From a bacterium EF100-94H03 bin56 (GTDB lineage: Bacteria > Pseudomonadota > Alphaproteobacteria > SP197), in NCBI GenBank assembly GCA_002238685.1, contig MPMV01000036.1, positions 1 through 44,765 of the forward strand: 44,765 nt of DNA, in the 5' to 3' direction. The position numbers and the translations under genes were made by a program. Positions 24,145 through 34,777 of the stretch are shown piece by piece (the first letter of the stretch is position 1; every line of letters starts with the position of its first letter). The notes under the pieces are model-generated. The model was not told the DNA's origin and made no database searches. It was given only the letters and a program-made list of their open reading frames with translations.

Positions 24145-25335
24145 ATGCCTGCCCGTCTGTCACTTGATGCCCGGACCGCGCGTCGTCTGCTTCTGCAACG
24201 CCAGGGACTTGGCGAACCGCCCGGACGGAGTCTTGACCAACCGGGGCTGATGTCGTTGATCCAACGCATGGGATTCGTGCAGCTCGACAGCATTTCCACC
24301 GTGGAACGTGCCCACCATCTCACACTCCATTCGCGCAACCGGACCTATCGCAGGGAGCATCTGGCGGCTCTTCTGGAGAGCGAACGCTGTCTCTTCGAGC
24401 ACTGGACCCACGATGCCAGCGCCATTCCCCTCAGATGGTTCGCCCACTGGAAACCTCGGTTTGCCCGCATGGCGGCGAATCTCGAGAACAGCGCCTGGTT
24501 CCGGGACCGCATTGGTGACGATCCCGCCCATGTCATTGCACGCGTGCTCGACCGGATCACCGCGCACGGACCGACAATGTCACGGGAACTCGATCGTGAG
24601 GCGGGTGGACGAAACGAACCCTGGTGGGGCTGGAAGCCGGCCAAGGCCGCCCTGGAATATCTGTGGTGGAAGGGCACCATCCAGGTGGTTCGGCGCCAGA
24701 ACTTCCAGAAGGTCTATGACCTCACCGAGCGGGTGATACCCGGCGATGTCCTCAACCAGGAGGTGTCGAACGGGGAACACCTCGACTGGGCATGTTCATC
24801 GGCGCTGGATCGCCTGGGCACCGCAACGCCAGGGGAGATCGCCGCCTTCTGGGATGCCGTGTCCCCGAACGATGTCAGGCATTGGGTCGACGCCAACCGG
24901 CACCGTCTGATGTCGATCGAGGTTGAGGGATTCTCCAACGCCGCTCCGAAGAGCTCTCTTGCATGGATCCATATCGAGGACGCCCTCGCCCAACTCAGCC
25001 CTCCCCCTTCGACAATGCGGTTCCTGAGCCCCTTCGATCCGGTGCTGCGCGACCGGCGCCGTGCCCTGCGCCTTTTCGGCTTCGACTATCGTTTCGAAGC
25101 CTTCGTTCCCAGGACGCAGCGGCGCTACGGCTACTATGTGCTGCCGATCCTCGAGGGGGATCGCCTGACCGGGCGTGCTTCGATGAAGTATCATCGATCA
25201 ACCGGTGAACTGGTGGTCGAGGGCCTGTGGTGGGAACCTGGTGTCGTCGAGGGCAAGGGGCGGCGTGAGGCGCTGGCCACCGCACTCTCGCGCCTTTGCC
25301 GCTTTCTTGGCGCCACATCCCTGCGTTGCCCGTAA
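24145..25335 (+). CDS. YcaQ/AlkX-family DNA crosslink glycosylase
   Basis: A 396-residue winged-helix protein of the HTH_42 (DUF1006) family, whose studied members remove bulky alkyl adducts and unhook interstrand crosslinks. The catalytic Q-x-D form, as in YcaQ rather than the Q-x-Q of AlkZ, is seen as Q46-L47-D48 in MGFVQLDSISTVERAHHLTLHSR. Other family stretches are FEHWTHDASAIPL, WKPAKAALEYLWWKGTIQV, FLSPFDPVLRDRRRALRLFGFDYRFEAFVP and RRYGYYVLPIL. I chose the ATG at 24145. The downstream acetyltransferase-like gene starts 15 nt after its stop behind a strong ribosome-binding site. Confidence 0.88.
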   Translation: MPARLSLDARTARRLLLQRQGLGEPPGRSLDQPGLMSLIQRMGFVQLDSISTVERAHHLTLHSRNRTYRREHLAALLESERCLFEHWTHDASAIPLRWFAHWKPRFARMAANLENSAWFRDRIGDDPAHVIARVLDRITAHGPTMSRELDREAGGRNEPWWGWKPAKAALEYLWWKGTIQVVRRQNFQKVYDLTERVIPGDVLNQEVSNGEHLDWACSSALDRLGTATPGEIAAFWDAVSPNDVRHWVDANRHRLMSIEVEGFSNAAPKSSLAWIHIEDALAQLSPPPSTMRFLSPFDPVLRDRRRALRLFGFDYRFEAFVPRTQRRYGYYVLPILEGDRLTGRASMKYHRSTGELVVEGLWWEPGVVEGKGRREALATALSRLCRFLGATSLRCP

Positions 25336-25350
25336 GGAGGTCTTCGAACC

Positions 25351-25875
25351 ATGCATGATCGACCGCGTCTCGTGCCTGATGACTTCAACGTTCCAGCCAC
25401 GCTCGAACATCCCCGCTTTCGCTTGCGCATGCTGACGGTGAACGATCTCGTCAGGGATTACGACGCCGTCATGTCGAGCGTGGATCACTTGCGCACGACC
25501 TACTCCCGGGAGAGTGGCGGTGACTGGCCCGCCGGCCTGACGCTGGAGGATGACCTCGTCGATCTCGGCTGGCACCAGCGGGAATTCACCCTGCGCGCGT
25601 CATTTGCCTATACGGCGATGGCTCCCGACGAGGGCCGATGCCTGGGCTGCGTCTACATCATGCCGACACTCAAGCGAGACCACGACGCGAAGGTGACGAT
25701 GTGGGTCCGGGCCGATGAACTCTCCGGCGGTCTCGACGATGAGCTCTACGCCGCGGTCCACCTCTGGATCACCACCACATGGCCCTTCCGCTCACCGGCC
25801 TTTCCGGGCCGCGACATCTCTTTCGCCGATTGGCACCGCCTGCCGGCCATCTCACCGGAGCCCGCCTCCAGTTGA
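25351..25875 (+). CDS. GNAT-like N-acetyltransferase family protein
   Basis: A 174-residue protein I assign loosely to the GNAT fold: HPRFRLRMLTVNDLVRDYDAVMSSVDHLR at the N-terminus and GRCLGCVYIMPTLKRDHDAKVTMWVRADE in the region where GNAT enzymes have the acetyl-CoA-binding strand. The usual Q/R-x-x-G-x-G/A loop is not evident, so activity is doubtful and the substrate unknown. A TAAGGAGG box (25333-25340) overlaps the stop of the upstream glycosylase gene, so the two form an operon. Confidence 0.6.
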   Translation: MHDRPRLVPDDFNVPATLEHPRFRLRMLTVNDLVRDYDAVMSSVDHLRTTYSRESGGDWPAGLTLEDDLVDLGWHQREFTLRASFAYTAMAPDEGRCLGCVYIMPTLKRDHDAKVTMWVRADELSGGLDDELYAAVHLWITTTWPFRSPAFPGRDISFADWHRLPAISPEPASS

Positions 25876-26407
25876 TGGTGCGGTTGGTGGGCCTGGTTCA
25901 TTCAAACTGCTTGCGACGGCTTGTCGGCTGAGTTGCCCCAGTGGCTCAACTTCGGCTGTTCCGACAGGTGCGGACGATCGCCAGCGAACGTCACGAACGA
26001 TGTTCGCGTGGCGTTCAGCACCGCTCTCTTCCTGCGTGATTTCGTTGCAATCTCAAGAACAGCTGCGCCTGCGCATCACGTCCGCGGCGGGCTGGTGCAT
26101 GACGCAGCCGTCGGTCTCCCCGCATCCTCGCCCTCGACTGTCAATCGATCGTGTTCGGGTCGACCGCCACGAAGAGAGACAACGGCCGGGCGCACAGGCT
26201 GATCGGTCGAACTGTTGATGCCGGGGCCCGACGTCTGCAGCGCAAGACGGTCCTGAGGTGATTCAGTTCTCCGGTGACTCGACGCTGACCGGAGGTGCCC
26301 TGATTCGGGCGAACGCTGCGGCGGTTTGGAGCCCTTGGCGCCTGCCTTGCGAACGGCGGCATACGGACATAGGTTTCCGGGCACATTTCGGGGAGGCCCC
26401 CTTCTTG
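25876..26407. other. Long intergenic region before lysK
   Basis: About 530 bases with no gene I can support on either strand and no clear terminator hairpin. The last 20 bases carry the GGGGAGG ribosome-binding site for lysK (26390-26396). It may hold the lysK leader, but I see no T-box or other known riboswitch architecture. Confidence 0.4.
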
Positions 26408-27982
26408 GTGGAGCTGTCACAGGAACGGGCCCGCGCCATCAGGGCCTGGCCATTCGAGGAGGCACGGAAACTCCTGGGACGGCTGGGGGGCCGCGCCCCG
26501 AAGAAGGGCCATGTGCTGTTCGAGACGGGCTACGGGCCGTCGGGTCTGCCCCATATCGGCACATTCGGCGAGGTCGTCCGCACCAGTATGGTCCGCCATG
26601 CCTTCTCGCAGATCAGCGACGTGCCGACGCGCCTGGTCGCCTATTCCGATGACATGGATGGTTTGCGCAAGGTGCCGGACAATGTCCCGCAACAGGAGAT
26701 GATGGCGCGCTACATCGGCCAGCCGCTGACGAGGATTCCCAATCCCTTCGACAGCAGCCATGCGAGCTTCGGGGACCACAACAACGCGATGCTGAGGTCC
26801 TTTCTCGACCGTTTCGGTTTCGACTACGAGTTCGTGAGTTCCTCCGAAATGTACCGTTCCGGCACCTTCGACGACGCCCTCCTGCGCGTCCTCGAACGGT
26901 TCGACGCCATCATGGAGATCATGTTGCCGACCCTGAGGGAAGAGCGCCGCAAGACCTATTCGCCCTTCCTGCCGATCTCTCCGGTCAGCGGCCGGGTTCT
27001 CTACGTGCCTCTCCTCGAACGCCACCCCGGAAAGGGAACGATCGTCTTCGAGGATGAGGATGGGACCAGGGCGCAAGTTCCGGTCACGGGAGGACACTGC
27101 AAGCTCAACTGGAAGCCGGACTGGGGCATGCGCTGGCATGCCCTGAGCGTCGACTACGAAATGGCCGGCAAGGATCTGATTGATTCGGTGACCATCTCGG
27201 GGCGCATCTGCCGGGCGCTGGGCGGCACGCCACCGGCAGGTTTCAATTACGAGCTCTTCCTTGACCAGAACGGCGAGAAGATCTCGAAGTCCCGCGGCAA
27301 CGGCCTCACCATCGATGAATGGCTGCGCTACGGCACTCCGGAAAGCCTTGCGCTCTTCATGTACACCAAGCCGCGCACGGCGAAGCGCCTCTACTTCGAC
27401 GTCATCCCGCGTCACGTCGACGATCATGCGCGGCATCTCGAACTCTTCCACCGGCAGGACAATGATCAGCGCCTCGCCAACCCGGTATGGCACATCCACG
27501 CCGGTGATCCACCGGTCGAGGAACAGCCTCTCTCCTATGCCATGCTTCTCAACCTCGCCAGCGTCTGCAATGCCGCCGACGAGGCCATCCTGTGGGGCTT
27601 CATCAGCCGCTATCTTCCCGGAACTTCCCCTGAAACCCACCCTCTGCTCGACCGTCTGGCGCGTCTTGCCGTCCACTACTACCGGGATGTGGTGAGCAAG
27701 GAGAAGCACTACCGCATTCCAGACGAGAAGGAGCGGGAAGCTCTTGCCGACCTGGCCGGCCGCCTGGATACGCTTCCCGATACGGCAACCGGGGAGGATT
27801 TCCAGAGCGAGACCTATGCCACCGGACGGGATCATGGGTTCGAGCCTCTGAGGACCTGGTTCGCAACCCTCTACGAGGTTCTCCTTGGCCAGCCCTCCGG
27901 GCCGCGTTTCGGCAGTTTCATGGCCCTCTACGGACGCAGCGAAACTCTCACCCTCATCCGCGGCAAGCTCGCATGTGACTGA
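26408..27982 (+). CDS. lysK: Lysyl-tRNA synthetase, class I
   Basis: A 524-residue class I (archaeal-type) lysyl-tRNA synthetase, found in many alphaproteobacteria instead of the class II enzyme. The Rossmann signature is [18 protein letters not shown] (HIGT at 49-52), and the KMSKS loop is KISKSRGN starting at K291. [31 protein letters not shown] and [18 protein letters not shown] are class I LysRS hallmarks. The start is GTG 26408 or TTG 26405; the GGGGAGG box ends 8 nt before the TTG and 11 nt before the GTG. The stop overlaps a possible GTG start of the helicase gene. Confidence 0.94.
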   Translation: MELSQERARAIRAWPFEEARKLLGRLGGRAPKKGHVLFETGYGPSGLPHIGTFGEVVRTSMVRHAFSQISDVPTRLVAYSDDMDGLRKVPDNVPQQEMMARYIGQPLTRIPNPFDSSHASFGDHNNAMLRSFLDRFGFDYEFVSSSEMYRSGTFDDALLRVLERFDAIMEIMLPTLREERRKTYSPFLPISPVSGRVLYVPLLERHPGKGTIVFEDEDGTRAQVPVTGGHCKLNWKPDWGMRWHALSVDYEMAGKDLIDSVTISGRICRALGGTPPAGFNYELFLDQNGEKISKSRGNGLTIDEWLRYGTPESLALFMYTKPRTAKRLYFDVIPRHVDDHARHLELFHRQDNDQRLANPVWHIHAGDPPVEEQPLSYAMLLNLASVCNAADEAILWGFISRYLPGTSPETHPLLDRLARLAVHYYRDVVSKEKHYRIPDEKEREALADLAGRLDTLPDTATGEDFQSETYATGRDHGFEPLRTWFATLYEVLLGQPSGPRFGSFMALYGRSETLTLIRGKLACD

Positions 27983-30835
27983 TCGCACCATGACCTGGGC
28001 CGAGGCTCCGACACTTGTGGCAGGTGCTGCCAGTGCCGTCTGGCTGACTGCTGACGGAGTCATCGAGGAGATCGACCGCGAAGAGGCCGGCCGGAGGTGG
28101 AAGCGCGGGGCCATGCCCCTCCTGTGCCATGCCGTGGCCACCGGAGGGCGTACCGGAATCCGCCATCTGCCGGCCTTCGATATCCTGGAAGTCCTCGCAT
28201 TCGTGCGCCCGGGTTCCTTTGTCGTTCCCACGCCCTTCGGCGTGACCCGGGCACTCGGCGGCGGCCTGCCCCGCGACATGGCTCATCAGGCGTTGGCACT
28301 GCGCACGTGCGCCACCCTTCTGCTCAACGAACTGGCGGCGTTCGACCGCGCGCAGAAGGACGAGGCGACTGCCATTGCGGCCGCCATGATCGGCAGCGCC
28401 TGGCCCTGGGCGGGCGATGTCGCTGCTGCACTGGGCCTCGCGCCGGATGCGAAAGGCAGTCTTGATGTCTGGTCCACTCTCCGGGAGTGGTCGGACAGGG
28501 AACCGCGGCCACCGCCACTCACCCACTTCATCGGCCAGGATGACGTGGCGTCGCGGCTGGTGTCACTTCTTGGAGTGGATGCCGAGGACAGGCCCGAACA
28601 GGTCCGGTATGCACAATCGCTGATCCCCGGCTTCGCCCCGCGCAGGGAGCCGGGTGCGGTCGGCGCCGTGCTGGCGGAGGCGGGCACGGGCGTGGGAAAG
28701 ACCCTTGGATACATCGCACCGGCCAGCCTGTGGGCGGAAAGGAACCGTGGCACCGTGTGGATCAGCACCTACACCAGGAACCTGCAACGCCAGATCAACC
28801 AGGAACTCGACCGGCTCATGCCCGAGGGTGAGGCCAGGCGGCGACGTGTCGTGGTACGCAAGGGGCGCGAGAACTATGTGTGCCTGCTCAACTTCGCCGA
28901 CGCGGTCAATCGCCGTGGAGGTTCTCTCGCCGACACGGTTCGTCTCGGCCTCATCGGACGCTGGATACAGTCCACCCCCGACGGCGACATGCAGGGTGGT
29001 TCCCTGCCCGGCTGGCTTCTCGAACTGCTCGGTTACCGACAAACCATGGACCTCGCGGACCGTCGCGGCGAGTGCATCTACAGCGCCTGCGATCATTTCC
29101 GGAAGTGCTTTATCGAAGGGTCCGTGCGCCGGGCGCACCATGCCGACATTGTCGTTTCCAACCACGCGCTCAGCCTGCTGCAGGCCTGGCACAGCGGCGA
29201 AGGCGATCCCCATGCCCCGACGCGTTACATCTTCGACGAGGGACATCATCTCTTCGACGCTGCCGACAGGGTCTTCGCCATCGAACTCACCTGCCGCGAG
29301 GCGGAGGACCTGCGCCGCTGGCTGCTCGGGGCGGGAAGCCGCCAGTCGCGGGCACGCGGCCTCATGCAGAGGGGGCGGGATCTCATCGGGGATGAGGGTC
29401 GTGCGCTCATCGCCGATATCGCGCGCGCCGCGGGGCGGAGGACCTGCGCCGCTGGCTGCTCGGGGCGGGAAGCCGCCAGTCGCGGGCACGCGGCCTCATG
29501 CAGAGGGTGCGGGATCTCATCGGTGATGAGGGTCGTGCGCTCATCGCCGATATCGCGCGCGCCGCGACCGCCCTGCCCGCACCGGGCTGGCTGGACCGGT
29601 TCACTGCCGGCGCCCCGGCGGGAAAGGCCGAGACCTTCTTCTTCCTGGTGCGCCGCCAGGTGCTGGATCGAACCGGTGACGCCCAGGGCAGCTACAGTCT
29701 GGAGTGCCTGGCCGATGGCCCTCCCGAACCACTCCTCGCAGCGGCCATCGCTCTTCACGAAGCGCTGGGCGCCCTGGAGCGGCCCCTGTCGGATCTCATC
29801 GGACATCTGGGCGAGGAACTGATCCGCCAGAAGGACCGCCTCGAGGAACACACTCAACAGCGCATGGAAGCGACGATGCGTGGTATTCGTCTGCGTGGTG
29901 TCGACGTCGTCGCCGAGTGGCGGCACATGCTCGAGACACTGGGTGCCGAGACTCCTGCGGAGTACCACGACTGCCTGTCGATCAATCGCATTGACGGACG
30001 CGAATTCGATACGGGCATGCACCGTCACTGGATCGATCCGGGCCTGCCCTTCGCCGAGAACGTTGCCAAGAAGGCCCATGGTATCGTCATCACGTCGGCG
30101 ACGCTGCGCGATGCGCGTGACCATCAGCAGACGGGCGATGGTTCCTGGCTCACAGCCAGACTGCGGACCGGTCTGCGCCACCTCGCCGATCCACCGGCCT
30201 GTTCCGCCATCTCCTCACCGTTTGCCTATCCGGAACTCACCCGTGTGATCGTGGTCACGGACGTACCGCGCCAGGACGAGGTGAGAGTCAGCATCGCCTT
30301 TCGCGATCTCTTCATGGCCTCCGGGGGAGGTGGCCTCGGGATCTTCACGGCCATCAGACGCCTGAGACGTGTCCACCAGCGCATTGCCCTTCCCCTCCAG
30401 CAGGCAGGGCTACCTCTCTACGCGCAACACGTCGACGCCATGGATACCGGAACCCTCGTGGATATCTTTCGTGCCGAAGAGGATTCATGTCTGCTCGGCA
30501 CCGATGCCGTGCGAGACGGCGTCGATGTTCCCGGTCGTTCCCTGCGCATTATCGTCTTCGACCGGGTGCCATGGCCACGACCCGATCTGCTGCACAAGGC
30601 ACGACACGCCGCATTCGGAGACCTGCAGTGGAACGATCTCATTACGAGGCTCAGATTGCGCCAGGCCTTCGGTCGCCTCGTCAGGCGCATGGATGATCGT
30701 GGCGTCTTCGTGCTCCTCGATCCTCGCCTGCCGTCGCGCATGGTGAGCGCCTTTCCGGAAGGGGTGGAAGTCGCCCGGCTCAAACTTGATCAGGCCATCG
30801 ACTGCGTCAGCGAACACGTGCGGGAAAACGCGTGA
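27975..30835 (+). pseudogene. DinG/XPD-like Fe-S helicase, frameshifted by tandem duplication
   Basis: A superfamily 2 helicase of the DinG/Rad3 type with an Fe-S cluster: Walker A AEAGTGVGKTLGY (K242), cysteines in YVCLLNF and RGECIYSACDHFRKCF for the cluster, DEGH box at 421-424 (IFDEGHHLFDAADR), and motif VI RQAFGRLVRRMDDRG near the end. The first 230 residues are an N-terminal region of unknown role. The gene is split because 134 bp are duplicated in tandem (about 29293-29566), which shifts the frame by 2. The first frame then ends at 29822, and the correct frame resumes in the second copy and runs to 30835. Removing one copy restores 908 codons. The start is GTG 27975 or ATG 27990. Whether the break is biological or an assembly error is open. 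Confidence 0.88.
29293..29566. repeat. 134-bp tandem duplication inside the helicase gene
   Basis: Bases 29301-29434 recur at 29435-29568 with offset 134. The junctions share GCCGCG (29293-29298, 29427-29432, 29561-29566), consistent with slippage or microhomology. The copies differ at 29299/29433 (A/G), 29374/29508 (G/T) and 29390/29524 (G/T). Because 134 is not a multiple of 3, it breaks the reading frame. Confidence 0.92.
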
Positions 30836-30893
30836 TCGCCGGCAAGGGCGGGTGCTACCGTGCGACCTCGTGAAAGCAGTACCGGGGCCGCCG

Positions 30894-31971
30894 ATGCATC
30901 CTGAACAATTCTTTTCCGCAACCTATCGTGAAGCCCGCCAGGGCTTTCTCGATGCCTGCCTGTCGTGTGGCGCGCGTGTCGACGAGCACCTTCATCCCAG
31001 GACAGGCCGGGACGGCGAGGTCCTGGCCACGGATGTCGCGCGCCTGGGTCCCGATGACGCCGGGCGGGTCTTCATGACCATGTCGGCCACCCACGGCGTC
31101 GAGGGTTTCTGCGGATCGGGGGTCCAGACCGGGGCCCTTGCTTCAGGCCTCTACGACGAACGGGATGACGATGTTGCCGTTGTCCTGATCCACGCCATCA
31201 ACCCCTTTGGCTTCTCCTGGCTGCGCCGCGTGACCCACGAGAACATCGATCTCAACCGCAATCATGTCGATCATGACCAGCCGTACACCACCAACGAAGG
31301 CTACGAGGAGCTCAAGGATGCCTTGTGCCCGCCATCGTGGACTGCCGAATCGCGGGCGGCCTGTCGTGCGGCGATGGAGAGCTATCGCGAACGCCTGGGA
31401 GACATGGCCCTGCAGGGCGCCATTTCGGCCGGCCAGCACAGTCAGCCACAAGGCCTCTTCTACGGCGGGGGCGGCCACGCTGCTGCCCTCCACCGCCCGC
31501 CGGCAGGCTGCACACGCCCGCCACGTCGCTTTCCTCGACTACCACACCGGACTGGGTCCCTTTGGAGTCGGTGAACTGATTTCGGATCACGAGGCAGGCG
31601 AATCCGGTCACCGGCGTCTGGTCAACTGGTTCGGTGACGGTGACGTGACATCGACCAGTGACGGCAGTTCGGTCTCCGCACCGCTCACCGGCACCAACAA
31701 CCTTGCAGTCGCCAGGGCCGCCGATCACGCCAGTCTCACCATGGCGACCCTGGAGTACGGCACCTCACCTCTTGACGAGGTCCTTGAATCCCTGATGGCG
31801 GATTGCTGGCTCCACAGTCACGGAAACCCCGATTCGGATCTTGGCCGTGCCATCAAGGCGGAGATCCGGCGTTGTTTCTATCCCGACACCGGCACCTGGA
31901 AGAAGATGGTCTTCGATAGGGCAACAGCTGTCGAGAAGACCATGCTGGCCGGACTTGCCGCTCAGCAATGA
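30894..31971 (+). pseudogene. DUF2817 (M14-like) family peptidase, single-base frameshift
   Basis: A DUF2817 protein, distantly related to M14 zinc carboxypeptidases. The metal-site-like stretch MSATHGVEGFCGSGVQ and HAINPFGFSWLRRVTHENIDLNRNHVDH are in the first frame, and HARHVAFLDYHTGLGPFGVGELI and ATLEYGTSPL in the second. The frame changes at a run of five G (31467-31471): as written it reads FYGGGGHAAALHRP, and dropping one G gives FYGGAATLLPSTARRQAAHARHVAFLDYHTGLGP, as expected. The repaired product is about 358 residues. It may be a sequencing error in the homopolymer rather than a true mutation. The 3' end overlaps the convergent hydrolase gene by 10 bp. Confidence 0.82.
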
Positions 31972-34010
31972 TCTCTCGGAATGTCGTGATTCCATGAGCG
32001 GGAAAAGATCCGCCGGTCTCCCTCGAAAGCCTCGAGATCGCTGGCCACATGCCAGGTGTCTGCCGACGACCGGATTTCCATCCGCACCCTGACGCCGACA
32101 TCCCAGTCGCCCCGGCTGCGGCGGCTCCACCAGTGCCAGACAGCCCTTGCCGAAAGAGGGTCACCCTTGGTGATTCGGTACTCGAACCGAGTGCCGTCGG
32201 CACATTCCATGTCGATGGCCTCGAGGCGGCAGACCCCACCATCCTCCACCAGACGCATCACCTGTTCACCGCTCGCGACATCCCGCTCGATCCTCCTCGA
32301 CGACGAGGGAGGCACCAGGACCGTCATGTCGGGAAGCGGCGCCATCTCGGGTTCGTCGAATTCAACTCGCGGATCATGGTCACCCCCGAGGGGCCGGACG
32401 GGCAGCATCAGCCTGCTCCCGGCGCCACCGGCTAGGGACAGGGTGAAGGCTTCCGGCGCCGGCCACACGACGGGAAAGTAGTTCGTCGAGATGGCGACAC
32501 GAATCCGATGTCCCGCAACAAAGGCGTGGGCGCAGTCGTTCAGTTTCAGGCGGATCGTCACCGTTTCTCCCGGTGTCATCGACGATGGTTCCTCGTGGCC
32601 GTGGGCGTGCGAGAGATTGAGCACCCCCCATGTCACGCGCATGGATTCTCCGGTCGGCGCGACGTCGTTGATCCGCACCACCACCATTGCTTGGGGACGA
32701 TCCACCGCGACTTCGAGCACGAGTTCAGGTGCCCCGAGGATCTCCAGGCGCTCCTCAAGGGGTTCACCGTCAAACACGAGCGACTCGGCATCGTCCTCCC
32801 GCTGGTCGAGCGGCAGGTCGGGGCTGGAACCGCCAAGCCCGTAGGGACACCAGCTTCCGGCAGCAACACCGACGGTCTCAGGGGACCGGTGGTCCATGGT
32901 CACTCGCGGACCGGCTGCCACCGCCAGACCTTCGGCATTGAGGAAGAGCGTGTGGGTGGCGGACTCGTGCGATGGCCAGACGGCCTCGCTCACCCAGCGT
33001 CCCTTCGACTGCGCCAGACAGGCGCCCGGCGACTGGAACTCGTCGAGCCAGACGGTCAGTTGAGGTTCGCCAGCGAGACCCGGATCCTTGTCTTTCAGCC
33101 AGTGGTCCCACCAGCGCAGACCATGTTGAAGGAATCCGATGGAGGGGCCCGGAATGGCGTCGTGGGGGTACTTGTGGCCCCACGGGCCGATGAGTCCCCT
33201 GGCCGGACAGTCAAGATTGTCGAGCATGCGCGGCACGGCGTTCGAGTAACCGTCGTTCCAGCCGCCCACGGCATAGACCGCACAGTCGATGTCCGACCAG
33301 TTCTCGCAGACCGATCCGTGTTTCCAGTAGGCATCCCGTCGCTGGTGGGCAAGCCAGATGCTGGCGGCAACGGGCTGCTGGTTCTCCAATCTCTCCAGCC
33401 ACTGACCCCGCCATCGCTCCCCCTGGATCAACGGATCGCCGGAACGCGCCATGAGCATCAGGTAGGCCGAACCCCAGAAGAAATTCTCGAGCAGCAAACA
33501 CCCACCCATGTAGTGCACATCGTCGCTGTAGCGGTCATCGGTCGAACAGTGGGTGATGATCGCCTTCAGGGCCGGTGGCCGGCGCGCCGCCACCTGCAGG
33601 CTGTTGAAGCCGCCCCACGAGATGCCCGTCATGCCGACACGGCCGCTGCACCAGGGCTGGGCGGCAATCCAGGCAATCGCTTCCAGGGCATCGTCCTGTT
33701 CCTGGCGGGCATATTCATCCGCGATGAGGCCTTCCGACTCGCCGGTGCCGCGAATGTCGAGCCTCACACAGGCATATCCGTGCCCGGCCCAGTAGTGGTG
33801 GCGGGGGTCATCCCCGGTGCGTGTATGATCGCGCTTGCGGTAGGGAATGTATTCGAGGATTGCAGGCACCGGATTGCCTTCGGCATCGTCGGGCATCCAG
33901 ATTCGCGCCGACAGGCGCACCCCGTCGGCCATGGGAATCCAGACATGCTCGATCTCCTTCACATGGCACGGGAAATCGCTGACGATCCTCGTCGCTGGGC
34001 TGTCGGTCAT
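31962..34010 (-). CDS. CocE/NonD family alpha/beta hydrolase
   Basis: A 682-residue X-Pro dipeptidyl-peptidase/cocaine-esterase-type hydrolase. The alpha/beta core begins VWIPMADGVRLSARIWMPDDAEGNPVPAILEYIPYRKRD, and the nucleophile is S131 in GMTGISWGGFNSLQ. VGGWNDGYSNAV and LIGPWGHKYPHD follow, the latter holding a candidate catalytic histidine. The C-terminal half from about 450 is a jelly-roll (PepX C-terminal-like) domain. No signal peptide is seen, so it is probably cytosolic. The ATG at 34010 has GGAG just upstream. It lies 22 bp after fau on the same strand. The substrate is unknown. Confidence 0.88.
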   Translation of the reverse strand: MTDSPATRIVSDFPCHVKEIEHVWIPMADGVRLSARIWMPDDAEGNPVPAILEYIPYRKRDHTRTGDDPRHHYWAGHGYACVRLDIRGTGESEGLIADEYARQEQDDALEAIAWIAAQPWCSGRVGMTGISWGGFNSLQVAARRPPALKAIITHCSTDDRYSDDVHYMGGCLLLENFFWGSAYLMLMARSGDPLIQGERWRGQWLERLENQQPVAASIWLAHQRRDAYWKHGSVCENWSDIDCAVYAVGGWNDGYSNAVPRMLDNLDCPARGLIGPWGHKYPHDAIPGPSIGFLQHGLRWWDHWLKDKDPGLAGEPQLTVWLDEFQSPGACLAQSKGRWVSEAVWPSHESATHTLFLNAEGLAVAAGPRVTMDHRSPETVGVAAGSWCPYGLGGSSPDLPLDQREDDAESLVFDGEPLEERLEILGAPELVLEVAVDRPQAMVVVRINDVAPTGESMRVTWGVLNLSHAHGHEEPSSMTPGETVTIRLKLNDCAHAFVAGHRIRVAISTNYFPVVWPAPEAFTLSLAGGAGSRLMLPVRPLGGDHDPRVEFDEPEMAPLPDMTVLVPPSSSRRIERDVASGEQVMRLVEDGGVCRLEAIDMECADGTRFEYRITKGDPLSARAVWHWWSRRSRGDWDVGVRVRMEIRSSADTWHVASDLEAFEGDRRIFSRSWNHDIPRDHC

Positions 34011-34032
34011 TTCTCCTCTCCCCCGGGGGCGG

Positions 34033-34608
34033 TCATGCCGGCTCTCCGGTCGGCCATGCACCTTCCTCGGTCACGATCCAGTCTAGGCGGGCATCATGGG
34101 TCTGGCGGGGCACCGCGTCGACCTCGAGGCCGGCATAGCACACACCCACCGCGGTGACCGGCTGGCCACTGCGTCTGAGCTTCTGGAGCGTGCGGTCATA
34201 GAATCCGCCACCGTAGCCCAGACGATACCCTCTCGAATCGAACGCCAGCATCGGAACAAGAAGGAGACGCGGGACCACGGGCGCCGCGTCGACGGGCGGG
34301 ACCGGAATGTTCCGGGCGCCGGGCTCCAGCCTGTCGCCCGGTATCCATGCCCTAAAAACCAGGGGCCGGTCCCTTGCCACGACAACGGGCATGCCGACCT
34401 CATGTCCGTTGTCATGGGCCGCAATGGCGAGCGGCAGGACATCGAACTCCGAACCGACCGGAACATAGGCGGATACGGAGGCGCCAGCGGGAAATCCGAT
34501 TGCTGACAGGAAATGACGGCACGCTCTCTCGCCGGCATCGACGAGAGAGGCATGAAGCAGCTTCCTCGCCTCAATGCAGCGCCTTCGCTGCAACGCCTTT
34601 TCGTCCAT
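34033..34608 (-). CDS. fau: 5-formyltetrahydrofolate cyclo-ligase
   Basis: A 191-residue enzyme that converts 5-formyl-THF to 5,10-methenyl-THF using ATP. Family marks: the basic N-terminal helix LQRRRCIEARKLL, VSAYVPVGSEFDVLPL, LLLVPMLAFDSRGYRLGYGGGFYDRTLQKL and VGVCYAGLEVDAVPRQTHDARLDWIVTE. I prefer the ATG at 34608; a GTG at 34623 lies at the edge of the putative 6S RNA. The order zapA-6S RNA-fau is conserved in many proteobacteria and supports this assignment. Confidence 0.93.
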   Translation of the reverse strand: MDEKALQRRRCIEARKLLHASLVDAGERACRHFLSAIGFPAGASVSAYVPVGSEFDVLPLAIAAHDNGHEVGMPVVVARDRPLVFRAWIPGDRLEPGARNIPVPPVDAAPVVPRLLLVPMLAFDSRGYRLGYGGGFYDRTLQKLRRSGQPVTAVGVCYAGLEVDAVPRQTHDARLDWIVTEEGAWPTGEPA

Positions 34609-34625
34609 CAGGGGCGGCACCACCC

Positions 34626-34777
34626 GCGCCGTTGTTCCATGGGCACTCCTCCGTGGCCTGCGTGTGCAGGTGGGCGCCGTGATAACGGGGGCACACCCCC
34701 GCCAGGGACAGCTCCCGGATGATGTGCATTGGCCCCGGGGATTGATGTGACAACCTGCCGGGCAGACAACCGCCCCG
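34626..34777 (-). ncRNA. ssrS: Candidate 6S RNA
   Basis: The gap between zapA and fau holds no gene but has the features expected for 6S RNA, which mimics an open promoter to bind RNA polymerase. A TATAAG -10 box lies on the minus strand at 34788-34783, giving a start near 34776. The ends can pair (GUUGU near the 5' end with ACAAC near 34635), making a long, GC-rich, partly paired transcript of about 150 nt, close to known alphaproteobacterial 6S lengths. The call rests mainly on the conserved position upstream of the formyl-THF cyclo-ligase gene. Exact ends are estimates. Confidence 0.45.

Noticed and set aside
26417..28279. 620-codon minus-strand frame opposite lysK
   Set aside because: Antisense shadow of the class I LysRS gene; composition is low-complexity and without domain likeness.
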